DNA of 64,000 bases from Ruegeria pomeroyi (GCF_021405525.1 NZ_JAGQAG010000001.1:3224001-3288000); one strand, 5' to 3'; shown: positions 47,479-56,776, numbered from the stretch's first letter. Made by a program: numbers and translations. Notes: generated from the sequence alone by a model not told the origin.

Positions 47479-48031
47479 GTCCCCCCCTACGCGGGATACC
47501 TGAGGCTAAGCCTTGGCACTGACCCCCAGCACATTGGCCTCGCAATCACTCTTCACACACACAAGACCAAGCAGCCGGCCCTGCATCTTTCGGCGGTGCT
47601 TACCCTGGCGAACCGCGCCCTACACGCAGTCTTGCCGGGCATGAATGTGGCTAACTTCCGCCATAGTTCTGCCACGTTCGACCCTATCAGCTACCTAGAG
47701 AATTTTAAGAAATTCCGCGTCAACAGATTGTTTCCGTATGCAACCACTTAGAATTTCGCAAATTTCCAGAAAAAGCGTGAACCAAACCAATCAACTGAGC
47801 AGTGATTGTTTCCAAACCCGCAACCGTGCAAAACTGGGAATCGGGTAAACAGTCTGCTTGTTCCAACTCTATCAAATCCGCGAGAGATTGTGTCTAAAAC
47901 ATGGCGAGGAGTTGTCGCTCTCGTCTATCTCCCGGCTCATACCTGTATTCTGACCGTGTCGACGAACGCTGACTCAAAAACGCCGGTGATGTTTGCGATT
48001 TTTCTGCCGGCGAAATGACGTAGCCATCTTC
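47479..48031. promoter_or_regulatory. AT-rich intergenic region upstream of the sugar-transferase gene, with a direct repeat
   Basis: This 553-base gap contains no convincing gene. It is AT-rich compared with the flanks and is the likely promoter region of the minus-strand sugar-transferase operon. An imperfect direct repeat, ATTGTTTCC then GCAACC, occurs at 47727-47745 (4-base gap) and again at 47805-47825 (6-base gap), 78 bases apart. No known factor site was recognised. Confidence 0.35.
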
Positions 48032-49264
48032 TTAGCCTGCCTGTTCCATCCGCAGCAGCTGGTGGCAAGCAGCAATGGCAGCCTCCGTTTCGCCTGTTTC
48101 CAGAAAATTCAGGAGGCGCTCCAGCACCTCTGGACGGCAAATTGGGTCGAGCACACCTAACGGACCCGGAAAGGCACGACGCCGAATCGAGAAAGAGGCA
48201 ACTTTCTTCAGCTCTGCGCCTATGTCGAAATTTCCCAACTGGCGGGCATGGCAGAAATCATAGGTCTCATAGCCTTGGTCGATAGCCCAGCCGATTGCCT
48301 GGGAAGTCAGCAGCAGACCGACATCGTCGCTTGTCACCACCTGGCCCCTGCCCGCTACGATGAGATGAACACGCTTCATCCGCGGATCGAGGATATGACC
48401 AAGTGCGCCGATCACCTGCCCATCGCGCCGAACGACCGGCAGATAAAGCAGGCCGAGCCGACTGGCCGCCGTCAGGAGCCGCAGGGTATTCATCGCCAAC
48501 TGGCGCGCAGTCGCCGCCCCCATGGTTGAAGCGTGTTCACGCATCCACAGCCGCAGCAGCACACCCATATCGGATTTGAGCGAGGCGCCAGCGGTATGAC
48601 TCAACCTGTACAGGCCGTTGTTCAAATAGCGTCGGGTGACGCGGCGGATTCTCTGGCGGGTGTCCGTACTCGGACCGGTGGACAGCCAGGCTTCATATTC
48701 ATCGGGTAAATCAATACGGGGGCAGATCAGTTTATCAGCCTCGCCCTTGTTGGCGCCACGCTCATCCGACCGCACCGAATAGGTGGCCTCGGGAAAGGCG
48801 GCCACAAACTTGGTCGCCCGGTAGCGCGAGCTCTCGGATTGCAAGGACAGTCGCACCCAAGGGATCTGCTTCAACGTCTCAGCCAGTGCTGCAATCACAA
48901 GATCCTCGTACCGCGGTTCGCAAAGGAACCCGGTATATTCACTCCATAGAAGACGGCCACCTGCCTCGATCTCGGTCTGGAATTCCTTCCGGTTTCGGCT
49001 CCAGTTTGCGTTGTGTTTCAATGGCAGAACACCGACCAGACGCGGCCCGTGATAGACCACGATCACCCGCCAGCGCCCCGGATTGACAGCAAATGCCTGC
49101 GCCAGCCAGTCCCATGACAGAAACACCGTGCCCTCAGGATCGCGCGCCTCGAGCGCGCGCCAGCTGTCACGCAGGGCGGAGAATGCCCCCCATGCCGAGA
49201 CCGGCTCAACCCGGAGCCTGCCACTGGCCAAAACGCTGGCCTCGAAATCCGGTACTTCGCTCAT
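48032..49264 (-). CDS. GNAT-fold acyltransferase of the CelD/BcsL type
   Basis: The 410-residue protein resembles the acetyltransferase-like CelD/BcsL proteins linked to polysaccharide synthesis. The N-terminal WRALEARDPEGTVFLSWDWL, the VVYHGPRLVGVLPL strand, MREHASTMGAA and the GNAT-like core GQVIGALGHILDPRMKRVHLIV followed by GLLLTSQAIGWAIDQGYETYDFCH are characteristic. It probably acylates a sugar or amino sugar. It lies 2 bases after the preceding minus-strand kinase-fold gene, so the two form an operon. Base composition is less G/C-rich than in the window's core genes. Confidence 0.78.
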   Translation of the reverse strand: MSEVPDFEASVLASGRLRVEPVSAWGAFSALRDSWRALEARDPEGTVFLSWDWLAQAFAVNPGRWRVIVVYHGPRLVGVLPLKHNANWSRNRKEFQTEIEAGGRLLWSEYTGFLCEPRYEDLVIAALAETLKQIPWVRLSLQSESSRYRATKFVAAFPEATYSVRSDERGANKGEADKLICPRIDLPDEYEAWLSTGPSTDTRQRIRRVTRRYLNNGLYRLSHTAGASLKSDMGVLLRLWMREHASTMGAATARQLAMNTLRLLTAASRLGLLYLPVVRRDGQVIGALGHILDPRMKRVHLIVAGRGQVVTSDDVGLLLTSQAIGWAIDQGYETYDFCHARQLGNFDIGAELKKVASFSIRRRAFPGPLGVLDPICRPEVLERLLNFLETGETEAAIAACHQLLRMEQAG

Positions 49265-49266
49265 GG

Positions 49267-50337
49267 TTACGCACTTTTGAGCGAGCGTCCGTCCCTGAGG
49301 ATCGCTTCAAAGCTGTCGACAGCACCGTCGAAGTTGCGTGTCAGCGGCGCGGTGATCGGCGATTGGGCCGCAAAATAGGCCCCCACCCTGCAAATCTGCA
49401 TCGCGAATTCAGGATGAACGCCGGCATCGTCGTATTTGCGTACGCGTTCCTTGGATAGCCAGCCGCGTTTCCTGGCCTCTTTCACGATCAACTTGAATCG
49501 CTGCACACAATGAAAGGTCAGGTAGACCGAGAGATAGTCTAGATAGTCGTCGATCCGGTAGCCACATCCGGGATCAAAGGCGTCGATCATCACATCGACC
49601 ATTTTGTCGGGCGCGATTGGCCAAGCTTCGTCCCCAATGAGCCAAGCGAAGTCCTCGGCCCCGTGGCGCAGGCCGGAATACTCGAAATCGAACCATCTGA
49701 GACGGCCCGCTCGGTCCAGCGCTGCATTGCCAGACCGGCAATCCCATTTCACGAATTGGCGGCCCGGATTTGCCAGGCGTTCGGCGGCCGCTGCGCGGTC
49801 GAACCGGTTGTCGATCCCCATCGAATAGGGTTGCAGGGTGTCCACCCCCTCGACAAGGTTGGTCACCCAGGCGTTGCTGTCACCCAGAACAGGTAGCATA
49901 TGCTGGAACTCGGTACGCCGCGCCGCGCTTTGCAAGCGAAAGATCGCAGCAACCGCCTGCGCGGCCAAATCCAGCTGGCTGCTGTCGGCGTGACGCACGA
50001 TCTCCTGGTTCAGACGTCGACGGCCCACATCCGACTGGAACAAGACCTCGCCGACCACGCCCAGGCATTTAGGCAGGTCATCGCTATGCAGGCGCAGCCG
50101 TTCCAGCACAAAAGCTTCAAGATGGGTGCGGCGAACAGTAGGGCGCAGGGTGGCGATGACATCCATGTCGCCGAAATGCAGCCGAAAGCTGGAGCGTCCC
50201 TCGCCACCGGGCGCGGTCACCTTCTGGACCGGGCGCCCAAAACGGGTCTGGGCAGCTTCAACAATACGGGTCAACCTGTCCCAATTGCCTCTGCCTGCCA
50301 TAACCCTCGCTCCCGTTCCAAAATGCGATCGGTGCAT
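49267..50337 (-). CDS. Phosphotransferase of the aminoglycoside-phosphotransferase (APH) fold
   Basis: The 356-residue protein has the C-lobe motifs of the APH/choline-kinase fold: FVKWDCRSGNAAL (Asp and Asn of the usual HxDxxxxN catalytic loop, with the His replaced by Lys-Trp) and RLRWFDFEYSG (the metal-binding Asp). The N-lobe includes GGEGRSSFRLHFGDMDVIATLRP. Such proteins phosphorylate small molecules such as sugars, choline or homoserine. The ATG at 50337 is chosen for a GAGAGG site 7 bases upstream; ATG 50301 is the main alternative. It is the first gene of a pair with the CelD-like acyltransferase. The substrate is unknown; a sugar or polysaccharide-decoration role is inferred from context. 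Confidence 0.75.
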   Translation of the reverse strand: MHRSHFGTGARVMAGRGNWDRLTRIVEAAQTRFGRPVQKVTAPGGEGRSSFRLHFGDMDVIATLRPTVRRTHLEAFVLERLRLHSDDLPKCLGVVGEVLFQSDVGRRRLNQEIVRHADSSQLDLAAQAVAAIFRLQSAARRTEFQHMLPVLGDSNAWVTNLVEGVDTLQPYSMGIDNRFDRAAAAERLANPGRQFVKWDCRSGNAALDRAGRLRWFDFEYSGLRHGAEDFAWLIGDEAWPIAPDKMVDVMIDAFDPGCGYRIDDYLDYLSVYLTFHCVQRFKLIVKEARKRGWLSKERVRKYDDAGVHPEFAMQICRVGAYFAAQSPITAPLTRNFDGAVDSFEAILRDGRSLKSA

Positions 50338-50801
50338 CTTCGCGCCTCTCAAAGGCGCGTCAGCCCTCTCTGCTCGATAGCATGAAGAGCGATTCGCTCG
50401 CAGGGTACGACCGTTTGATTGCCGGATTGCACACCGGCCGAAGGTCAATCACAGGGCAATGCCGGCATTGTTCACTGACTGCGGCGAAAGGTGCGAAATC
50501 GACCCCGCACCGGCCCCCGCTAAGCCCGATCGCAAGTCGCTCTTTGCACTGACAGATATCGGGCCAACGAAGGCATTCAGTGTTTCAAACATTACGATGG
50601 TCATCGATCCGACCGGGATCGCGATCCGCGCTTGCCGGATGTCATGGATGAAGGCGAGAGGAACAAAGACATCTGAGCTCAGCGTCTTGAGAAACAAAGG
50701 AAACGAAGGGGCCGTGACCGGGATGACCGAAGGAAAAGCCCGAAGAGGCACGGTGCAGGGGCACAAGCAAAGGGCTAGTCCGTCCGGAACTCGTTATCCC
50801 G
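50338..50801. other. Intergenic stretch without a recognised gene
   Basis: The 464 bases between the kinase-fold gene and the thioesterase gene contain only short overlapping open frames on both strands, with no recognised domain or family-like start. The region probably marks the edge of the polysaccharide locus and holds promoters for the flanking minus-strand genes on one side only. I see no repeat or hairpin of note. Confidence 0.4.
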
Positions 50802-51317
50802 TTACCGTCGAATTCCCAGCGCCGCGCCGATGGCCGGGTGAGCCGGTATTGTCTCATGTTTCACCTGCATTCGGGCAAGCCGGGCCTGCGCCCAGTCAGG
50901 AAACGGCGCGCCGCGCCCGGTTTCCTGACTGACATTCATGATCAGTGCTTCCTGGCTGGCACAGAGCACGCCGTCTCGGTCGGCATACATCTCAGCGAAG
51001 TAGACAATCCTCTTCGCATCGTGGTCGAGCAGTCGAAAATGCAGGTGAAACCCCTCACCTTCCAGTATCTCGCGCCGGAACTGGACATGCGATTGCAGGA
51101 TATAGGGGCCGGCCCCGGCGGTTTCGACATAGGTCTTGCCAAGCCCCAGTTGCTCTTCGAGCATCACGTCCAGCGCCTTGTCAAAGGCGACGCCGTAATA
51201 GCCCACATTCATGTGCCCGTTATAGTCGATCCATTCAGGACGCACCGTGAAACCACGCACTTCGACCGGGGCGGGATAGGGGCCGTCATGGCCGCTCTGC
51301 GGGGTCTTTTCCACCAT
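50802..51317 (-). CDS. Hotdog-fold acyl-CoA thioesterase (4HBT-like)
   Basis: The 171-residue protein has the 4HBT-like signature WIDYNGHMNVGYYGVAFDKA, in which the Asp and the HMN segment form the active site, followed by HVQFRREILEGEGFHLHFRL. These enzymes hydrolyse acyl-CoA thioesters. The ATG at 51317 is preferred because the longer in-frame reading overlaps the upstream cyclase gene out of phase. It is 5 bases after that gene, so the two form an operon. The acyl-CoA substrate is unknown. Confidence 0.82.
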   Translation of the reverse strand: MVEKTPQSGHDGPYPAPVEVRGFTVRPEWIDYNGHMNVGYYGVAFDKALDVMLEEQLGLGKTYVETAGAGPYILQSHVQFRREILEGEGFHLHFRLLDHDAKRIVYFAEMYADRDGVLCASQEALIMNVSQETGRGAPFPDWAQARLARMQVKHETIPAHPAIGAALGIRR

Positions 51318-51322
51318 CGCGC

Positions 51323-52099
51323 TCAATCCTCGAATATCGCCACCGCGCGGGTGAACCCCGCGCTTGCGCCTTTGATCTTGAACGGAAAACAGGAAATGGT
51401 GAAGCCCGTGGGCGGCAACTGGTCCAGGTTCGCCAGCTTTTCCATGTGGCAATAGCCGATCTCCATCGAGGCGCGGTGCCCCTCCCAGATGATCGCCGCA
51501 TCGCCACTTTCGGCATAGACGCGCGCGGTCAGCGGAAAGGGCGCATCCCAGGACCAGGCATCCGTGCCGGTTACCCGCACGCCGCGTTCAGTCAGATAGA
51601 GCGTTGCCGCGCGCCCCATGCCGCAGCCCTTGATCAGATAATCCGGCTGACCATAGCGCGCCCCGGCCGAGGTATTGACCACCACGATATCGAGCGGTTG
51701 AAGCACATGCCCGATGCGTTCCAGCTCGGCCTCGACATCTTCGGCGCTGACAACGTAACCATCCGGGAAATGGCGAAAATCCAGTTTCACGCCCGGATTG
51801 AAGCACCACTCTAGCGGCACCTCGTCGATGGTGATCGCCCGTTCGCCGTTGTTCATCGTCGAATGGTGGTGATAGGGCGCGTCCAGATGGGTGCCATTAT
51901 GGGTCGCCACGCTGAGCCGCTCCACCGCCCAGCCCTCGCCACCCGGCAGATCCTCGCGTTTGAGCCCGGGGAAAAAGGACATCACCTGTTCGGCGGTCTG
52001 CTCATGCGTCAGATACTCGATCTGGGGCAGCATGATCGGCGGGTCGGAGACGATCCCGGTTTCCAGCGGAACGGAAAGATCAACAAAACGGCGGGCCAT
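51323..52099 (-). CDS. Cyclase-family metal-dependent hydrolase (kynurenine-formamidase-like)
   Basis: The 258-residue enzyme carries the full cyclase-family motif HxGTHxDAPxH as His67, His71, Asp73 and His77 in THNGTHLDAPYHHHS, which binds divalent metal. The family includes bacterial kynurenine formamidase and other amide or lactone hydrolases. The start at ATG 52099 has AAAGGA 6 bases upstream; two further in-frame codons upstream are possible. It is paired with a thioesterase. The substrate cannot be told from sequence. Confidence 0.85.
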   Translation of the reverse strand: MARRFVDLSVPLETGIVSDPPIMLPQIEYLTHEQTAEQVMSFFPGLKREDLPGGEGWAVERLSVATHNGTHLDAPYHHHSTMNNGERAITIDEVPLEWCFNPGVKLDFRHFPDGYVVSAEDVEAELERIGHVLQPLDIVVVNTSAGARYGQPDYLIKGCGMGRAATLYLTERGVRVTGTDAWSWDAPFPLTARVYAESGDAAIIWEGHRASMEIGYCHMEKLANLDQLPPTGFTISCFPFKIKGASAGFTRAVAIFED

Positions 52100-52198
52100 G
52101 GGCATTCCTTTGCGCAACTTGCGCAGAGGTTAAAAGCGCCCGCCCAGCCCGGCAAGACGCAAAGGAGGCGCTGCCCCCTCGGCCCTGCGGGCCTCACC

Positions 52199-52268
52199 CC
52201 CGGAGGTATTTTTGACCAGAAAGAAGCATATGCGCGGTGCTGCTTCTTTCTGGTTCAAAATACTCCGG
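52199..52268. terminator. Long imperfect inverted repeat downstream of the formate dehydrogenase genes
   Basis: The arm at 52199-52228 (starting CCGGAGGTATTTTTGACC) pairs with 52241-52268 (starting TGCTTCTTTCTGGTTC) over about 28 bases with one bulge on each side and a 12-base loop. It lies just past the fdsA stop (52296, minus strand), so a transcript from that operon would form it. A related half-element, with GGAG-TATTTTTGGC, occurs near 12410-12430. Confidence 0.55.
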
Positions 52269-52295
52269 AGCGCGATGCGGAGCCTCGCAAAGGCT

Positions 52296-55073
52296 TTATT
52301 CCGCCGCCAGCACTTCGGCTTTCTCGACCCTTACTGCGGAGTATTTGAACTCTGGTATTTTTCCGTATGGGTCGAGGGCTGCGTTTGTGAGGATGTTTGC
52401 GGCGGCTTCGACATAGGCGAAGGGGAGGAAGACGTTGTCCTGTGCGATGGCGCGGTCGGCGCGGACCATGACCTGGACGCTGCCGCGCCGTGTGGTCAGC
52501 CGGATCATGTCGCCGGGCTCGATGCCCATGGCGCGCAGGGTGGCGGGGTGCATCGAGCAGTTGGCCTCGGGCTCGACCGCGTCGAGCACGGTGGCCCGCC
52601 GGGTCATCGAGCCGGTGTGCCAGTGTTCCAGCTGCCGCCCGGTGATCAGCACGAAGGGATAGTCCGCATCGGGGCGCTCGTCGGGTTCGACGATCCTGGC
52701 CGGGGTGAAGCGGGCCCGCTTGTTGGCGCGCGGGAAGCCGTCGCCAAAGACGATGGCCTGGCCCGGATCCTCGGGGCTGAGCGAGGGATAGGTGACCGCC
52801 TCGCCCTCGAGCCGCTCCCAGGTGATGTTGTCGAGCGATTTCATGTTCCGCTTCATCTCGGCAAAGACCTGGCTGGGGTGGGTGTAATCCCAGTCGAGGC
52901 CCAGGCGCCTGGCCAGTTCCACCTCGATCCACCAGTCTTCGCGCGCCTCGCCCGGGGGCGCCACGGCGGGGCGGCCCATCTGCACCTGGCGGTTGGTATT
53001 GGTCACGGTTCCGGTCTTTTCCGCCCAGGCGCTGGCGGGCAGGATCACGTCGGCATAGTTCGCCGTTTCCGTCAGGAAGATATCCTGCACCACCAGGTGG
53101 TCGAGCATCGCCAGCGCGGCGCGGGCGTGGTCCACATCGGGGTCCGACATGGCCGGGTTCTCGCCCAGGATATACATGCCCCTGATGTCGCCATGGTGGA
53201 TCGCATGCATGATCTCGACCACGGTCAGCCCCTTCTGGTTCGAGAAGTCGCCCGAGTTCCAGACAGAGGTAAAGGCCGAGCGCACGCCATCATCGGTGAC
53301 CGACTGGTAATCGGGCAAAAACATCGGGATCAGCCCCGCATCGGACGCGCCCTGCACGTTGTTCTGACCGCGCAGGGGGTGCAGGCCCGCGCCGGGCTTG
53401 CCCACATTGCCGGTCATCAGCGCCAGGGAGATCAGGCAGCGCGAGTTGTCGGTGCCATGGATATGCTGGCTGACGCCCATGCCCCAGAAGATCATGCCCG
53501 CCTTGCCCGCCGCGAATGTGCGCGCCGCGTCGCGCAGATCACCGGCCGCGATGCCGCAGATGGGCTCCATCTTCTCGGGGCTGTACTCGGCCAGATGCGC
53601 CTTCATCTCCTCCCAGTTCTCGGTGAACTGGTCGATATAGGCCTGGTCATACAGCCCCTCTTCGACGATCACGTTCATCATCGCGTTCAGCATCGACACA
53701 TCCGCGCCCGGCTTGAACTGCAACCGGTGGGTGGCAAAGCGGCCCATGCCGACGCCGCGCGGGTCGCAGACGATCAGCTTGCCGCCGCGTTTGGTGAACT
53801 GCTTGAAATAGGTCGCCGCCACGGGATGGTTCTCGATCGGGTTGCAGCCGATCACGATGGCCACATCCGCGTTCTCGATCTCGTTGAAGGTCGCGGTCAC
53901 CGCGCCCGAGCCGACATTCTCGAGCAGCGCCGAGACCGAGGAGGCATGGCAGAGCCGGGTGCAATGGTCGACATTGTTATGGCCAAAGCCCTGGCGGATC
54001 AGCTTCTGGAACAGATAGGCCTCTTCGTTCGAGCATTTGGCGCTGCCGAACCCCGCCACATAGCTGCCCTTCTGCGCGCGCAGGTCGGCCAGGCCGCGGG
54101 CGGCAAAATCCAGCGCCTCGTCCCAGCTCGCCTCGCGGAAATGGCTCAGCGGATTGCCCGGGTCGACGTTCAGCCCCTTGGGCGCGCCCTCCCGCCGGAT
54201 CAGCGGTTTGGTCAGCCGGTGCGGGTGGTCGATATAGTCAAAGCCGAACCGCCCCTTGACGCAGAGCCGGCTTTCATTGGCCGGACCGTCGACGCCGGTC
54301 ACGTATTTGATCTTGTTGTCCTTGACCTTGAAGCTCAGCTGGCAGCCCACGCCGCAGAACGGGCAGACGGATGTCACCTCGCGGTCGTAATCGGCGCTGT
54401 CGCCATGCTGATAGCTGTCCAGCACGGTCGCCGGCATCAGCGCGCCGGTCGGACAGGCCTGCACGCATTCGCCACAGGCCACGCAGGTCGAGGCGCCCAT
54501 CGGGTCGTTCTGGTCGAACACCACCTGCGCCCCGGCGCCGCGCCCGGCCATGCCGATCACGTCGTTCACCTGCACCTCGCGACAGGCGCGCACGCAGAGA
54601 TTGCAGTTGATGCAGGCATCCAGATTGACCCGCATCGCCACATGGCTGTCGTCGAGCAGCGGCACATGCGCCGCGTCGCGGGCCGGAAAGCGGCTCTCGC
54701 TCACCCCGTTCAGACCGGCCATGGCGTGGAAATGGCTGGACGCGTCATGCGCCACCTCGGGCTGGTCGGCCAGCAACAGCTCGACCACCATCTTGCGGGC
54801 GCCCTCGGCGCGGGCGCTGTCGGTGGTGACCACCATGCCCTCGGCCACCGGCCGGATGCAGGAGGCCACCAGCGTGCGCTCGCCCGCGACCTCGACCATG
54901 CAGGCGCGGCAATTGCCGTCCGGGCGATAGCCGGGGTCGGGCTTGTGGCAGAGATGCGGGATCACCAGGCCGCGGCCATGCGCCGCCTCCCAGATAGTCA
55001 GCCCCTCGGGCACGGTGACCTCTTCGCCGTTGAGGGTGAAGCTCACCATCTCGACATGTGCGCCGTCGGCCAT
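52296..55073 (-). CDS. fdsA: NAD-dependent formate dehydrogenase, molybdenum catalytic subunit
   Basis: The 925-residue protein oxidises formate to CO2 at a bis-molybdopterin centre and passes electrons along Fe-S clusters. In order: a 2Fe-2S domain (Cys42, Cys55, Cys58, Cys72); two 4Fe-4S sites (Cys154/157/160/164 and Cys197/200/203/207); the 4Fe-4S site near the cofactor (Cys237, Cys240, Cys244, Cys271); and the molybdopterin domains. The metal ligand is Cys375, next to His376 in TRLCHASSV, so this is the cysteine form rather than selenocysteine. Length and layout match FdsA/FdhF of Rhodobacter. It follows the diaphorase gene by 1 base. No fdhD or fdsD-like gene follows in this window. Confidence 0.94.
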   Translation of the reverse strand: MADGAHVEMVSFTLNGEEVTVPEGLTIWEAAHGRGLVIPHLCHKPDPGYRPDGNCRACMVEVAGERTLVASCIRPVAEGMVVTTDSARAEGARKMVVELLLADQPEVAHDASSHFHAMAGLNGVSESRFPARDAAHVPLLDDSHVAMRVNLDACINCNLCVRACREVQVNDVIGMAGRGAGAQVVFDQNDPMGASTCVACGECVQACPTGALMPATVLDSYQHGDSADYDREVTSVCPFCGVGCQLSFKVKDNKIKYVTGVDGPANESRLCVKGRFGFDYIDHPHRLTKPLIRREGAPKGLNVDPGNPLSHFREASWDEALDFAARGLADLRAQKGSYVAGFGSAKCSNEEAYLFQKLIRQGFGHNNVDHCTRLCHASSVSALLENVGSGAVTATFNEIENADVAIVIGCNPIENHPVAATYFKQFTKRGGKLIVCDPRGVGMGRFATHRLQFKPGADVSMLNAMMNVIVEEGLYDQAYIDQFTENWEEMKAHLAEYSPEKMEPICGIAAGDLRDAARTFAAGKAGMIFWGMGVSQHIHGTDNSRCLISLALMTGNVGKPGAGLHPLRGQNNVQGASDAGLIPMFLPDYQSVTDDGVRSAFTSVWNSGDFSNQKGLTVVEIMHAIHHGDIRGMYILGENPAMSDPDVDHARAALAMLDHLVVQDIFLTETANYADVILPASAWAEKTGTVTNTNRQVQMGRPAVAPPGEAREDWWIEVELARRLGLDWDYTHPSQVFAEMKRNMKSLDNITWERLEGEAVTYPSLSPEDPGQAIVFGDGFPRANKRARFTPARIVEPDERPDADYPFVLITGRQLEHWHTGSMTRRATVLDAVEPEANCSMHPATLRAMGIEPGDMIRLTTRRGSVQVMVRADRAIAQDNVFLPFAYVEAAANILTNAALDPYGKIPEFKYSAVRVEKAEVLAAE

Positions 55074-55074
55074 C

Positions 55075-56776
55075 TCAGATCTCCTCCGCGAAGTGTTTCA
55101 TGGTCAGCCGGATCGGGTTCGGCGCCGCCTGGCCCAGACCGCAGATCGAGGCATCCGCCATCACCTGGCACAGCTCTTCCAGCAGCGGCCGGTCCCAGTG
55201 TTCGGCCTGCATCAGCTTGACCGCCTTTTCGCAGCCCGCCCGGCAGGGGGTGCACTGGCCACAGCTCTCGTCCTCGAAAAAGCGCAGCATGTTCAGCGCC
55301 GCGTCGCGCGCGCTGTCCTGCTGGCTCAGCACCACCACCGCCGCCGAGCCGATGAAGCTGCCATGCGGCTGCAACGTGTCGAAGTCGAGCGGGATGTCAT
55401 CCATGCTCGCCGGCAGCAGGCCCGAGGACGGACCGCCCGGCTGATAGGCCTTGAACACATGGCCCGCCGCCATGCCGCCCGCCGCCGCGATCACGTCGCG
55501 GATGGTCGAGCCCGCCGGCAGCAGATGCACCCCGGGCTTCGCCACCCGGCCCGAGACCGAATAGCTGCGCAGGCCCTTGCGGCCGTTCTTCTCGACCGCA
55601 TTCAGAACCTCGGGTCCCTCGCGGCAGATCCGCGCAACCCAATGCAATGTCTCGATATTATGGACCAGCGTCGGACGGTCGAACAGACCTACCTGCGCCA
55701 CAAAGGGTGGCCGGTGCCGGGGCAGCCCGCGCTTGCCCTCGATGCTCTCGATCATCGCGCTTTCTTCGCCGCAGATATAGGCGCCCGCGCCCCGGCGCAG
55801 GTCGATATAGCCTTTGGCCACGATCCCGGCCGCCTCCAGCGCCGCGATCTCGGCGGCCAGGATCTCCAGCACGGCGGGGTATTCGTCGCGCATGTAGATA
55901 TAGCAGGTCTCGGCCTCGACCGCCCAGGCCGCGATCAGCATGCCCTCGAGGAACAGATGCGGCACCCGCTCCAGGTAGTAGCGGTCCTTGAAGGTGCCCG
56001 GCTCGCCCTCGTCACCATTCACCGCCAGATAGCGCGGACCCGGATTGGCCCGCACAAAGCCCCATTTGCGCCCCGAGGAAACCCGCGCCGCCCAGACCGC
56101 GCAGGCCCGCCGCCAGCACGCTGTCCTGCACCGCTTCCCAGTCGCCGCCCGCGCGCAGGCCCTTGAGCACCGCGTAACCGCCCGCCGCCGCATAGGCGTC
56201 GAACCCCTCGTAATCGGGCAGATGCGCATGGGTATCGCCCGCCGCGATCGCCGCCCGCACCTTCTCCGGCGTGGCGTGATCGATATGGTTATGGCCCAGC
56301 TCCAGCACCGGCGCCGTGTCGCAGCGCCCCATGCAGGGCGCCCGCAACACCCGCACCTGGCCCGGATCGAGCCCCTCTTCCAGCGCCGCGCGCAGCTGCT
56401 CGGCCCCGGCCAGCTCGCAGCTCAGCGAATCGCAGACCCGGATCGTCAGCGCCGGCGGCGGTGTCTCGCCCTCCTTCACCACGTCAAAATGCGCGTAAAA
56501 GGTTGCGGTCTCGTAAACCTCCGCCTGCCCCAGCTTCATCTCGAACGCCAAGGCCGCAAGATGATCCGCCGACAGATGACCGTAAGCGTCCTGGATCAGG
56601 TGCAGAAACTCGATCAGCAAATCCCGCCGCCGCGGACGATCCCCCAGCAAAGCCCGTACAGCCGCCAAACCCTCATCGCTGTAAACACGACCCTTCGGCA
56701 ACCGACGCCCTCGACCACGACCACTCTTCCATACGCCCGGTTCGCCGCCTGATGATTTGCTGTCCAATGGTGCCAT
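55075..56776 (-). pseudogene. fdsB: Fused NuoE-NuoF-like formate dehydrogenase diaphorase subunit, frameshifted
   Basis: Two overlapping minus-strand frames together encode one diaphorase. The first frame (from 56776) has the NuoE-like part: CDSLSCELAGA and CMGRCDTAPVL for a 2Fe-2S cluster, then the start of the NuoF-like part up to GLRGLGGAGF. The second frame continues with SGRKWGFVRANPGPRYLAVN, NGDEGEPGTFKDR (FMN), GAYICGEESAMIESIEGKRG (NADH) and ESCGQCTPCRAGC (4Fe-4S). The expected Phe-Pro-Ser-Gly is split at about 56076-56083; a run of C appears two bases short (or one long). An intact protein would have about 567 residues and would transfer electrons from FdsA to NAD. This is either a sequencing error or a real inactivating mutation. 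Confidence 0.82.

Noticed and set aside
49267-50337. Antibiotic-resistance reading of the APH-fold protein
   Set aside because: The fold is shared with many metabolic kinases, the catalytic His is replaced, and the neighbours are polysaccharide genes.
50449-50766. 105-codon minus-strand frame and a 157-codon plus frame in the same spacer
   Set aside because: They overlap each other, lack a good ribosome-binding site and show no recognisable domain; too weak to call a gene.
52212-55220. 1002-codon plus-strand frame over fdsA
   Set aside because: The minus strand encodes an intact formate dehydrogenase with all cluster ligands; the plus frame has no motif.
55075-56776. Programmed frameshift or two separate subunit genes (fdsG and fdsB) for the diaphorase
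   Set aside because: The NuoE-like frame runs on into conserved NuoF sequence up to the FMN loop, so the break is not at a domain border, and no slippery heptamer with a pseudoknot was seen; mutation or sequencing error fits better.
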